Notes: a model not told the origin generated them from the letters alone. 10,075 bases of DNA from Euryarchaeota archaeon UBA13 (GCA_002495945.1 DAHU01000091.1:3014-13088), one strand, 5' to 3'. Counted from the first letter of the stretch, positions 1-7,307 are shown. Numbers and translations are program-made.

Positions 1-2997
1 GACTTTACTTTATTCAACTCTGCTGGCACTGAACAGCAACTTGTTCAAGCATATTCAAATCAAGAAATTAATTTGAAAGGTAACCTAACATTTGAATCAG
101 TACAGGCATCTCCAGACCCAGCAAGTTACTACCTTGTTGTGGAAGAGAGAGGAATAGAGGTTGACGGTGAATTCACTAATGTAACCTGGACGGAAATTGC
201 TAACAGGTCTGGCGTAATTAGCGGATATTTTGATTGGAATGTCAATTTGGGCCTATTTGCTTCAGGCTTGGAGACCTATCGATTTAGAGTAACTGGGTAT
301 GATGGTGGTGACACCTTGTGCCCACCTACGGAATACAATCCAGACTCAGATTGTGGCATACAATTTAACCTGTCCATAGATATCTTGGATCCTAATTTAC
401 TATCATTTGAGTTGTACAAGAGAAATTCTGGTGAAGGAGACGTTAATTCAGATGACAATTGGCGTTCTGTGTTTGATGATTCATGGGCTACACCAAAACT
501 CCTCCAAGACTTCAGATTGACTATCAGTGATGTCCCAACTCCGCCGGAATCGGCTGTTTTGCACGTATGGGTTGAATATGATCACGATTCAAATTCGAAC
601 GGACTTGCAGAAGCATCAGAGTATATTCAAATCCCAACTACAAGCAATGGTGCAGCACCAAATGCAACCTTTGTAGGCACTTACAATGACTTCGCTAATT
701 CAGGGGTTAAGGGTAAGGTAAGCGCTTGGATTGAGTGTTATGACTTAGCTGGAAATCCAGTTGATGGTGGCGGACCGGGATTCGATAACGATTACGTTAC
801 TTATGTCAGCATGGATCTCGAATATCCAACCATCAAATCACTCAATATCGAAGATTCCTATGGTGTTAGGATGCTGAGTAACATCCCAACCAACGCACCT
901 AATGGAGTAGGTATCTGGAATCAGACCATGTTCGCTGGTAACCAATATGATATCATTATTGATGCAGAAGACGGCAATGGTTGGAAAGATGTTGAAATGG
1001 TCGAGATTATTCTCGCACCGCAAGAAATCAATTATGACTCAACAATTATTTACTATCCAAGAAATCAAACCGCTTGGACAACGAGCAATCTATTCCAAAT
1101 CGCCTTAGATGCAAGTGGGGAATCAAAAGCGACCATGAGAACTCTCGATGGTAACGTTTTGATTGATCCGTTTGAACCTGAATTCATCATCAGGATACCA
1201 ATTAATTTCGAATGGGGTCTACCATTATCTGGGCAGTACACACCGTCATTCCAGATTAAAGACCTTGATAACTCTCCAGTATTCTCTGAAAGTTCATTCC
1301 GACAAACTTGGACCTATCAAAACGATATGAGACTCGACTTTAGGTCGAACTTAGAACAAAAACAAATGATATCTCCTACACTAACGGATATGGACATTCC
1401 AATTTCCGACAATTTGTATCATGAGATCGGTCAAGAGACCTTCATCGGCTCTGTCACTGGTGGCGATGTAGTAATGTTCTCAGGCCAATATTCCTTCACT
1501 TCGGGTATTTTGGAAAATGTGTTCATTACTCCTGAAGTTGAATTGACAATGGAAATTACCAGAAAAGAAGTGTTCAGAGATACAGAAAGAGATTATGACC
1601 CAGTGGAAGAGGAAGTTACTACCCACACCTTCACCGGCGGCAAATTCGATATCCCAATCAAGATGCCATCTTACCAAAACGAGTTTGAGTACGAATTCAA
1701 ATTGATTAATCTACCAGCTGGTGCAGAAGATTTGACCAACGCTTATTGTTTTGGTTCTGTAATCAATGGATGCGGTAAATTTGTTATCAAGGTCGATGAC
1801 GAGGCACCAAAACTCGTATTTGGTTCATGGGCGGCATCACGCGGTGAAACAGCTTCCAATGGATTAGACCCAGAATTATCTGATAAAATGCCGACATCAA
1901 CTTACCACTGTGTTGATGTGTCCAGTCAAATTGAGGAGCGAGGCAGTCTTGCTGAGGATGCAACAACCCTTAATTGGATTTATTACAATGGTAATCCAAG
2001 TGACGGTAACGTTTGGAATGTGTACCAGAATAACTACGGTACAACACCGTTGTCAACCCCACTCAATCTATCTGCAGGTAGTTTAGGCTACATTAGAGCC
2101 TCAGCCGACTGTGTCGACCTATGGCCAGTTGGCTTTGGTCAGTTCGATGTTACTGAATCGAACCTAAACATACCTAACTTAGAGGTCAATTTAGTAATGT
2201 GGATTGAAACAGTAGATGGGGCAGGCTCGCCAATTATTGGCGCAGGACGTTACTTCGATGATGGCTCAGCAACTGGAATTGAGGGTAACGACAATGATGG
2301 CCAAGACAGTTCTACCTACTTACTTGAATTTGAAGGAACAAAATTTGAGGTAAGGAATACGAGAACCATCCCGGACTCTCCTTCCGTTGGCGATAAGATT
2401 ACTCTTGAAGTAGAGTTGGTTAATTCGGGAATCCCCGGAGTTGCAAACTTGGAAATAAAGTCCGTCACTAACAACCAACCACCAGTGTTTGAAGGTTACA
2501 TCACCAGTGAAATAATCGGTAAAGACCAAGCGCAGTGGGTGTCTATCCAACTTGAGGAGTTTACCGACGCAACAACAGGAATGTATTATATCGTCTACGA
2601 TAATGAGACAAAGAACGTTTTATTCAACGGTAAATCTGAAGGAAAAACCTTCAATGTAAAGGTTTCAAGCGACACAGAAGGTGGATTCTCAACCGGTTTA
2701 ATTGTCATAATTTTGATCGGAGTTATTGCCATTTTAGCCGTAGTCGTTGTTGTGATTTCTCGTCGAGACCGTGGTGACGATTTCGATGACGAATTTGAGG
2801 ATGATTACTCAGATGACAAATCCTATGCCTCGATACCGCCGCAGACTCAGACTTATTCTGCGCCTGCAGCAGCGGTAACTCCGGAAATGGCCGAAGCGTT
2901 AGAGAAGTTTACGTTCTGGACTCAAGATGAGATACAAGGCTACTTTGACCAAGGCTGGAGTGTTCAGCAACTCGAAGAATGGCTAGAAAACCAATGA
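1..2997 (+). CDS. Giant extracellular surface protein with C-terminal membrane anchor (5' partial)
   Basis: The frame is open from base 1, so the gene starts left of the window; the TTG at 73 is only an internal codon. 998 residues are visible and end in TGA. Most of it looks like a chain of extracellular beta-sandwich (Ig-like) domains: alternating hydrophobic/polar strands, many Asn/Asp/Gly/Ser turns, at least nine N-X-S/T sequons and seven Cys that mostly sit in close pairs. Residues 196-207 (bases 586-621) fit the DxDxDGLxDxxE calcium loop with Asn replacing two Asp. The stretch at about residues 780-890 resembles a CARDB-type Ig fold. One hydrophobic helix (about residues 898-919) is followed by RR, an Asp/Glu-rich segment (FDDEFEDD), a Pro/Gln/Ala linker and a final helical, Trp-rich segment of about 37 residues. 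Topology is therefore a large outside part, one membrane pass and a short cytoplasmic tail. The ligand or role is unknown; cell-surface recognition, adhesion or S-layer association are possibilities. No catalytic motif was recognised. Confidence 0.85.
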   Translation, partial: DFTLFNSAGTEQQLVQAYSNQEINLKGNLTFESVQASPDPASYYLVVEERGIEVDGEFTNVTWTEIANRSGVISGYFDWNVNLGLFASGLETYRFRVTGYDGGDTLCPPTEYNPDSDCGIQFNLSIDILDPNLLSFELYKRNSGEGDVNSDDNWRSVFDDSWATPKLLQDFRLTISDVPTPPESAVLHVWVEYDHDSNSNGLAEASEYIQIPTTSNGAAPNATFVGTYNDFANSGVKGKVSAWIECYDLAGNPVDGGGPGFDNDYVTYVSMDLEYPTIKSLNIEDSYGVRMLSNIPTNAPNGVGIWNQTMFAGNQYDIIIDAEDGNGWKDVEMVEIILAPQEINYDSTIIYYPRNQTAWTTSNLFQIALDASGESKATMRTLDGNVLIDPFEPEFIIRIPINFEWGLPLSGQYTPSFQIKDLDNSPVFSESSFRQTWTYQNDMRLDFRSNLEQKQMISPTLTDMDIPISDNLYHEIGQETFIGSVTGGDVVMFSGQYSFTSGILENVFITPEVELTMEITRKEVFRDTERDYDPVEEEVTTHTFTGGKFDIPIKMPSYQNEFEYEFKLINLPAGAEDLTNAYCFGSVINGCGKFVIKVDDEAPKLVFGSWAASRGETASNGLDPELSDKMPTSTYHCVDVSSQIEERGSLAEDATTLNWIYYNGNPSDGNVWNVYQNNYGTTPLSTPLNLSAGSLGYIRASADCVDLWPVGFGQFDVTESNLNIPNLEVNLVMWIETVDGAGSPIIGAGRYFDDGSATGIEGNDNDGQDSSTYLLEFEGTKFEVRNTRTIPDSPSVGDKITLEVELVNSGIPGVANLEIKSVTNNQPPVFEGYITSEIIGKDQAQWVSIQLEEFTDATTGMYYIVYDNETKNVLFNGKSEGKTFNVKVSSDTEGGFSTGLIVIILIGVIAILAVVVVVISRRDRGDDFDDEFEDDYSDDKSYASIPPQTQTYSAPAAAVTPEMAEALEKFTFWTQDEIQGYFDQGWSVQQLEEWLENQ

Positions 2998-3007
2998 GTG
3001 AGTCATA

Positions 3008-3814
3008 ATGTCTTCTAGGATTGGCTGGGAAGACCTAGTTTGGAATGACCCCGATGGCGGAAAAATAGTCCTTCATGGTACTATTCCTACCGTAGTGTAT
3101 CCGAGAAAATTACGCCCAAAAATTGAATGGCACGGGCTGGCATTACTAGAGTCCGATGAGGTTGTCGAATTGTGGGAGCAAGAAGAAAAGGATGAAGCAG
3201 AATCTAATGGTGTAAACCTAGCTCACGGCTTAGTGTCTGGTGGAACTATGGGGATCTTCCTAGAAGAGGTTACTCAAATTGATGATGTAACCTCGGGCCG
3301 ATTCCCCGACCCTGAACCCCGTCGAGTTCACCGACTTGCTCAGCGACATAACAGGCCAGTCTTCTTCATTGAACCAGAGTTAGATGACGAGGATTGGGAG
3401 GCTCACATGATTGCAGAGGCAAAGGAAGTCTCACGGTGGAAAAAATTACTCGGATTAGTTACGGTGGGTAAAAAGTGGCGAAAAAAGGTCAAACAGAACA
3501 TCTTCGAAGCGGAAAAACCCCCAAAAGGAGTTTCTCCCAACTTGTCTTCTGCCGCAGTCTTGTGCGCTACTTGGTGGGATCTCAACGAGTGGTTGATCGG
3601 TGAAACAATCGCTACTGCAAGGAATCAAAGATTTTCATCCCGCCTTCGGGGTGCATTGCGCGAATTGAGGGGAGATTTCGGCGATGAGGCTGTTTTACTA
3701 GTCCCATTATTCCTGCCATGGCGGAGTACAATTTACAATGAGTTGCTCACACTACCAAATGTAGAGGAGAATTCATCAAACAAGACCTCTAGGCTAGACA
3801 CGGAGGAAGAGTGA
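3008..3814 (+). CDS. Unrecognised soluble protein, 268 aa
   Basis: I do not recognise a family. The ATG lies 10 nt after the upstream stop, and no clear Shine-Dalgarno is seen in front of it. No signal peptide or membrane helix is evident, so it is probably cytoplasmic. The protein is rich in charged residues and Trp. The N-terminal third has short beta-like segments (GGKIVLHGTIPTVVYP). A central region has PEPRRVHRLAQRHNRPVFFIEPE, after which residues about 142-163 form a strongly basic patch (WKKLLG, GKKWRKKVKQ). The last third looks helical (WWDLNEWL, then RLRGALRELRGDFGDEAVLLVPLFLPW), and the end is polar and acidic. Its stop overlaps the start codon of the TBP-like gene by one base, so the two are very likely translationally coupled, and a partnership with that protein is a reasonable but untested guess. 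I considered a TraB/PrgY-like fold and found no diagnostic motif. Confidence 0.8.
   Translation: MSSRIGWEDLVWNDPDGGKIVLHGTIPTVVYPRKLRPKIEWHGLALLESDEVVELWEQEEKDEAESNGVNLAHGLVSGGTMGIFLEEVTQIDDVTSGRFPDPEPRRVHRLAQRHNRPVFFIEPELDDEDWEAHMIAEAKEVSRWKKLLGLVTVGKKWRKKVKQNIFEAEKPPKGVSPNLSSAAVLCATWWDLNEWLIGETIATARNQRFSSRLRGALRELRGDFGDEAVLLVPLFLPWRSTIYNELLTLPNVEENSSNKTSRLDTEEE
3802..3806 (+). promoter_or_regulatory. Strong Shine-Dalgarno of the TBP-like gene
   Basis: GGAGG lies inside the 3' end of the upstream gene, 7 nt before the ATG at 3814 and only 4 nt before the in-frame GTG at 3811. The spacing favours ATG 3814 as the start, giving a TGATG stop/start overlap. Confidence 0.65.
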
Positions 3815-4347
3815 TGGCTGTTGGTGGAGTAGATGTTAGAGTTGAAAATCAATTGGTTAGATTCGTTCCGCAGTCACCCGTAAATCATGATGCAGTCGTT
3901 TCACAACTGGCTGGTCAGAAGAATGGTAACATTGTCATTAAGGCATTAGAAAAGCCACGAGCCACGATTATCATTGATGAAGAAGGGAGAATAGTGGTTC
4001 ATGGCACTCACAGAGTTGAAGCTGCCCGAGCCGCAGCAAAGGAATTGCTGCTTAGATTGGGTTTAGATGACTCCGGCCTTCAAACCGAATTAGGACCAGT
4101 AATCGCATCATTTAATTTTGAACAAGGGGTTAATGTAACAGACATGAACAAAGATTTCACCGGTGGTAGTTCGATTTATGATGAGCGTTTAGGCTGTGCA
4201 ATAATTAATGACAGTCGTCACAACTTGAAATTATACGTTTGGCCAAACGGCAAATGTGTTGCAAGTGACGCTCGACATCCCAATATGGTGGCAATGTCGG
4301 CGGTATTTTGGAAGACTCAACTGCAAGAAAGTAACCTGCTATTGTGA
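3814..4347 (+). CDS. Divergent TATA-binding-protein-fold protein (TBP paralogue)
   Basis: The 177-residue protein shows the two-repeat layout and length of archaeal TBP (about 180 aa). Repeat 1 (about residues 10-84) has strand-rich IIIDEEGRIVVHG followed by an Ala-rich helix (VEAARAAAKELLLRLG), matching the TBP pattern LIFSSGKxVxTG plus helix. Repeat 2 (about 94-170) begins GPVIASFNF, like VVASxxLG of TBP, and continues with LYVWPNGKCVAS and a helix. It is highly degenerate. The QFPG motifs have become QKNG (35-38) and ERLG (124-127). By my hand alignment the four DNA-kinking Phe positions are Lys36, Asp55, Arg125 and Trp143. Ordinary TATA-box intercalation therefore looks impossible; it could bind DNA differently, bind RNA or a protein, or act as a modulator of transcription factors. 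It sits between the unrecognised gene (1-nt overlap) and the TatD-like gene. ATG 3814 is preferred over GTG 3811 because of the Shine-Dalgarno spacing. Family assignment is by eye and moderately confident; the gene itself is secure. Confidence 0.65.
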   Translation: MAVGGVDVRVENQLVRFVPQSPVNHDAVVSQLAGQKNGNIVIKALEKPRATIIIDEEGRIVVHGTHRVEAARAAAKELLLRLGLDDSGLQTELGPVIASFNFEQGVNVTDMNKDFTGGSSIYDERLGCAIINDSRHNLKLYVWPNGKCVASDARHPNMVAMSAVFWKTQLQESNLLL

Positions 4348-4352
4348 GTGAT
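4348..4352 (+). promoter_or_regulatory. GTGAT ribosome-binding motif before the TatD-like gene
   Basis: GTGAT followed by three bases and ATG (4356) has the same spacing as GGTGAT-N3-TTG before the synthase gene at 7317. GGTGAT can pair with AUCACC in the 3' tail of 16S rRNA. This supports ATG 4356 over the overlapping GTG at 4344, though weakly because the match is only five bases. Confidence 0.35.
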
Positions 4353-4355
4353 AAA

Positions 4356-5240
4356 ATGGGTGTTCAAGGACTTGCTTGGCAAGGGCCAATACTTGACAAT
4401 CACTTTCATTTGAATCGCAATGGCAGATACTTAGACGCTGCCAAGGATTTCAAAAATGCTGGAGGAACAAGCGTTGTCTTAGTGCATTGCCCCGATTTTT
4501 CGGCTCCTCCCACCACGCCTGAAGGTCATATGCAAGCCTATCAAGATACCATAGACATGGCAGATAGCGTCAGAAAAGAGGTTGGACTTGGGGTTAGGGT
4601 AGTGCTTGGCCCTCATCCTGCTGCGTTTGCTCATCAATTCATCAATTGGGTAGAACATGATGGGGAATCAGGAAAACAACGGGCAATGGAAAATTACCGC
4701 AGTAGTATTGATGAGGCAGTAAAATTCTATCATGAAGGTAAAGCCCACGCAATAGGGGAAGTTGGCAGACCACATTGGAAGGTCTCAGATGAGATCTGGG
4801 ACCTGTCGAATCAACTGCTACTTGAAACTATGAAACTTGCCGCAAATGACGGGTTTGCTTTACAACTACATGTGGAGGGAGAATTGGAATCTACCTATCG
4901 AGATATGGCAGCAATGGCTGAAAAAGCAGGCTTGTCTAAAAACCGATTAGTGCGTCATTATTCACCGCCTAATGTTGATTCAGCCATAACACAAGGCATA
5001 ACGCCCAGTGTATTGATTGGCAAAGGGGCTCTTGACACACTGTTAGAAACTGCTGATAATTGCCATGAAGGTTTCCTACTTGAAACAGATTACATGGATG
5101 ATTTGCGTCGACCAGGAGCAGTTTTAGGGCCGAAAACAGTTCCTAAACGCACTCATCAATTGGTAGCAGCAGGTATTGATGAGGAGTTAATGTGGCGTGC
5201 TCACGTTGATTTGCCGGACAAATTATACGGTCAAGAGTGA
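4356..5240 (+). CDS. TatD/COG1831-like metal-dependent hydrolase (TIM barrel)
   Basis: This 294-residue protein is a predicted cytoplasmic amidohydrolase-fold enzyme with two metal ions. The opening PILDNHFHL is followed by an AGGT segment and VLVHCP, which resembles archaeal COG1831 proteins (DNHxHL, then AGGTHxxxVxKP). All expected metal ligands of the TatD superfamily are visible: His16 and His18 (HxH), Glu135 in IGEVGRP, His172 in LQLHVEG, His201 in VRHYSPP and Asp245 in LLETDYMDD. TatD relatives are nucleases or hydrolases of phosphoester or amide bonds; the substrate here cannot be read from sequence. Family length is about 250-300 aa, so it is intact. The start could also be GTG 4344, which overlaps the upstream stop (GTGA) and adds four residues; I prefer ATG 4356 for its GTGAT-N3 spacing. 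It closes the tightly packed run that also contains the TBP-like gene, so a nucleic-acid-related role is tempting but only inferred. Confidence 0.85.
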   Translation: MGVQGLAWQGPILDNHFHLNRNGRYLDAAKDFKNAGGTSVVLVHCPDFSAPPTTPEGHMQAYQDTIDMADSVRKEVGLGVRVVLGPHPAAFAHQFINWVEHDGESGKQRAMENYRSSIDEAVKFYHEGKAHAIGEVGRPHWKVSDEIWDLSNQLLLETMKLAANDGFALQLHVEGELESTYRDMAAMAEKAGLSKNRLVRHYSPPNVDSAITQGITPSVLIGKGALDTLLETADNCHEGFLLETDYMDDLRRPGAVLGPKTVPKRTHQLVAAGIDEELMWRAHVDLPDKLYGQE

Positions 5241-5304
5241 CTTAATCGCGTACAATCTTCCATCACATTCATCAATGAATGTCTATACCGCTAAATGGTT
5301 GACA

Positions 5305-6393
5305 ATGAAAGGTAGAGGGTTCGCAATCTTGATGGTAGCAGTTTTTCTCCTACCTTTGATTCCTGCTACTGGTGCTCAAAATCCCATTTTTGGCGTCAGT
5401 TTGTCTTGTGATTCACCTGCAGAAATGGATGTTAGTCCTGCTGGATATGAACCAGTGGAGATGATTTGTACGATTGAAAATACGGCAACAGTCGGCGCTA
5501 CACAGATAGAAATCACCAACGAGTGGAGCGGCGGGGCAACTGCAGACATGCTGGGTGCAACCGGAGAATACAGCGTTGAAGCCGGAGAGTCGGAGGAGTT
5601 CACAGTCACTTTTAGTGGCACCACTAAACAACCGTCATCTAATAGCTACGAGTTTGAGATTTTCGCAACAGTAATTGAATGGAATTCCATTCCACTGAAT
5701 GAACCACTCCCAAGAGAAAATGATTCATTTGCAGATTCTCTTGAAATCGCAACCTATGGTGCGGTTGAACTGAGAATAAACGACGTTTCTACAAGAAAGG
5801 TAGAGGCTGGAAGCGAATTTTCGATAAATCTTCAATTCACAAATAAGGGTAATGCAGCCGATAAGGTGAGAGTCGACATTGCGAATATACAGGACCTCAA
5901 GACTCAAGGTTTCACATTCATTGGGTCAGAATTCGTTGCGGAAGATCTAGAGATGGGAGCAACCTCCACACTACGTGAAATCAAGATGTTAGCGCCAAGC
6001 GACCTTGACTCAACCATGAGCATTGATTTGCAGTTTCAAGCCAGCAGTTCAAATGATGCCAGTGCAGACTTGAGCGAAATAACGATTCCAGTATCGGTCG
6101 AGGCAAGTGAATCATCAGGCACCCTCACCGGTGGAATAAGCGAAGTCGGCGAAGATGATTTGATTCTCTATGGGGCAATTGCTGGTGGCGTAATATTACT
6201 AATCATCCTCTTAGGCGTTGTATCACGCTCTATCCGCAAAAGCAGTGCCAAGAAATCTGGGGAACAACCAGCAATAGAGATTGATGAGCCAGAAACAGTT
6301 GCCGAGCCTGATGAATTTGATGATTTATTTGACGATTTAGATGATTTTGAAATAGAATCGGACGAGTTTGATGATTTACTTGACGAATTCTGA
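5305..6393 (+). CDS. Secreted, membrane-anchored protein with two Ig-like domains and acidic tail
   Basis: The chosen ATG gives a textbook signal peptide: MKGRG, hydrophobic core FAILMVAVFLLPLIP, and a cleavage region ATGA before QNP (residue 25). The frame is open upstream to 5197, and ATG 5275 or TTG 5299 are alternative starts, but both add residues ahead of the signal peptide. The mature protein (362 aa with signal) has two predicted beta-sandwich domains. The first (about 29-135) has Cys35 and Cys55, probably a disulfide. The second (about 150-270) has the NKGNAADKVRV pattern seen in NEW3/CARDB-type Ig folds. A membrane helix spans about residues 286-306, followed by basic RSIRKSSAKK and a 38-residue tail that is 21/38 Asp+Glu with repeated FDDL units. 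Topology is outside domains, one pass, acidic cytoplasmic tail, the same plan as the giant protein at 1-2997. Function unknown. The 64-nt upstream gap shows no convincing Shine-Dalgarno. Confidence 0.82.
   Translation: MKGRGFAILMVAVFLLPLIPATGAQNPIFGVSLSCDSPAEMDVSPAGYEPVEMICTIENTATVGATQIEITNEWSGGATADMLGATGEYSVEAGESEEFTVTFSGTTKQPSSNSYEFEIFATVIEWNSIPLNEPLPRENDSFADSLEIATYGAVELRINDVSTRKVEAGSEFSINLQFTNKGNAADKVRVDIANIQDLKTQGFTFIGSEFVAEDLEMGATSTLREIKMLAPSDLDSTMSIDLQFQASSSNDASADLSEITIPVSVEASESSGTLTGGISEVGEDDLILYGAIAGGVILLIILLGVVSRSIRKSSAKKSGEQPAIEIDEPETVAEPDEFDDLFDDLDDFEIESDEFDDLLDEF
6310..6390 (+). repeat. Imperfect direct repeat encoding the acidic FDDL tail
   Basis: Two 30-base units at 6310-6339 and 6361-6390 match at 25 of 30 positions and encode DEFDDLFDDL and DEFDDLLDEF. 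Three of the five differences are transitions at third codon positions, so the peptide pattern is conserved better than the DNA, as expected of an old internal duplication under selection for acidic/aromatic periodicity. Confidence 0.6.
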
Positions 6394-6395
6394 TT

Positions 6396-6422
6396 TAGTA
6401 TAGCGTTTCGAATACTATTTTT
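6396..6422 (+). terminator. Probable transcription terminator after the acidic-tail gene
   Basis: TAGTAT (6396-6401) and ATACTA (6412-6417) form a perfect 6-bp stem; CG/CG around a TTT loop can extend it with a small bulge. Five T follow at once (6418-6422), with further T-tracts at 6431-6434 and 6441-6445. Archaeal termination relies mainly on oligo-T, so the T-tracts count for more than the short AT-rich stem. The same AT-rich sequence could instead serve as a TATA element for the downstream fabI unit. Confidence 0.45.
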
Positions 6423-6444
6423 CACCGCTATTTTGAGCCATTTT

Positions 6445-6470
6445 TGTTACTTTTGACGGTAACAGTCAAA
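6445..6470 (+). promoter_or_regulatory. Two interleaved inverted repeats, candidate operator upstream of fabI
   Basis: TGTTAC (6445-6450) and GTAACA (6459-6464) are perfect inverted copies with an 8-nt spacer, and TTTGAC (6452-6457) and GTCAAA (6465-6470) are a second perfect pair with a 7-nt spacer. The arms alternate, so the two palindromes overlap by half, giving dyads 6.5-7 bp apart. The 6-8-6 geometry is typical of dimeric helix-turn-helix operators. It lies 42 nt before the fabI ATG, where it could overlap the promoter or the transcript start. The regulator is unknown. Confidence 0.4.
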
Positions 6471-6499
6471 GAGCGAGTGTGGTCTGCAACACTTAGTAT

Positions 6500-6504
6500 A
6501 GGTG
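6500..6504 (+). promoter_or_regulatory. Shine-Dalgarno of fabI
   Basis: AGGTG lies 8 nt before the ATG at 6513 and is complementary to CACCU of the 16S rRNA tail. It decides the start: the longer frame beginning at TTG 6444 would run through the inverted repeats and add 23 residues not found in FabI proteins. Confidence 0.55.
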
Positions 6505-6512
6505 GCTACGCT

Positions 6513-7307
6513 ATGTTGAACCTGAGTGGGAAGACCGCATTTGTGTTTGGAGTTGCAAGTGAAGACTCCATTGCGTGGGCCATTTGTAAAATGCTTGCTG
6601 AAAATGGTGTAAGCCTATACCTAGGATATCAAAAGAGGTTTAGAAGCAGAATTTTCCAACTCAAGGATAAATTACCACAAATTGCTGGTTTTTACCCGCT
6701 CGATGTTGCTACTGACGAGGATACTAAGGAGTTCTTTGATGCCTTTAGCAAGGAAAACCCGGGTACAAAAGCCGACATTATGATTCACGCAATTGGATTT
6801 GCTCCGAGAACATGTTTTGACAGACCGATACTATTCGTTGAAGATCAGGATATCAATACTGCAATGACTATTTCTGCTAACTCACTACAACGGTGTCTAA
6901 AATTTGCACTACCGCATCTAAATCCTAATTCATCAACAGTTACGCTTACTTATGCAGCATCTAATCGATATGTGCCTTCTTATGGCATAATGTCGATGGC
7001 CAAGGCGGCACTTGAATGCTGGACGCGTGAGCTAGCCTGCCATTTGGGTCCTGAGGGCCATAGAGTAAATGCAATTTCGTCAGGTCCAATTAGAACAATT
7101 GCCGCCTCTGGGATACCAGGTTTTGACAATATTTTGGACCATGTTGAGAAAAATGCTCCACTGAGACGAAATGTCAACCAAGAAGATGTAGCAGGTGCCA
7201 CTTTATGGCTTGCAAGCCCCTTATCCTCAGGGGTTACCGGTCAGTGTATCTATGTCGATGCCGGCTATTCAATAACTATGGTTCCGGAAACTATAATGGA
7301 TAATTGA
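6513..7307 (+). CDS. fabI: Enoyl-[acyl-carrier-protein] reductase, FabI type
   Basis: FabI reduces the trans-2 double bond of enoyl-ACP with NAD(P)H, the last step of each fatty-acid elongation round. The 264-aa length matches the family (about 260). Seen in order: the FabI-style nucleotide loop FGVASEDSIAWAI (12-24), the YQKR segment at the cofactor ribose (39-42), HAIGFAP (92-98), catalytic Tyr147 and Tyr157 with Lys164 in YGIMSMAK (equivalent to E. coli Tyr146, Tyr156, Lys163), the substrate-loop signature SGPIRTIAASGI (190-201), and VDAGYSI near the end. These separate it from generic short-chain dehydrogenases. Arg residues just after the Gln40 position might bear on NADH versus NADPH choice, which is not decidable here. 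It ends in TGA, and the next gene is in the same frame after three codons and a TTG start, so the two are surely co-translated. FabI is a bacterial-type enzyme and unusual in archaea, so acquisition by transfer is likely. Confidence 0.93.
   Translation: MLNLSGKTAFVFGVASEDSIAWAICKMLAENGVSLYLGYQKRFRSRIFQLKDKLPQIAGFYPLDVATDEDTKEFFDAFSKENPGTKADIMIHAIGFAPRTCFDRPILFVEDQDINTAMTISANSLQRCLKFALPHLNPNSSTVTLTYAASNRYVPSYGIMSMAKAALECWTRELACHLGPEGHRVNAISSGPIRTIAASGIPGFDNILDHVEKNAPLRRNVNQEDVAGATLWLASPLSSGVTGQCIYVDAGYSITMVPETIMDN

Noticed and set aside
3008..3814. TraB/PrgY-like family membership for the 268-aa protein
   Set aside because: Only loose strand/charge resemblance; none of the diagnostic motifs could be located.
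5197..5304. Longer N-terminus for the protein at 5305-6393, from TTG 5197, ATG 5275 or TTG 5299
   Set aside because: The signal peptide begins naturally at ATG 5305, and the 5197 start would overlap the hydrolase gene by 44 bases.
5218..5304. Archaeal TATA promoter (AAATTATAC) in the 64-nt gap before 5305
   Set aside because: The match is weak, lies inside the preceding coding sequence, and is about 80 bases from the chosen start; not enough to call.
6445..6470. H-type RNA pseudoknot from the alternating arms
   Set aside because: The arm order is right, but there are zero bases between the third and fourth arms, too few to cross a 6-bp stem. Operator or mutually exclusive hairpins fit better.
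6444..6512. 23-residue N-terminal extension of FabI from TTG 6444
   Set aside because: It has no homology to FabI, overlaps the inverted repeats, and ATG 6513 has its own Shine-Dalgarno.
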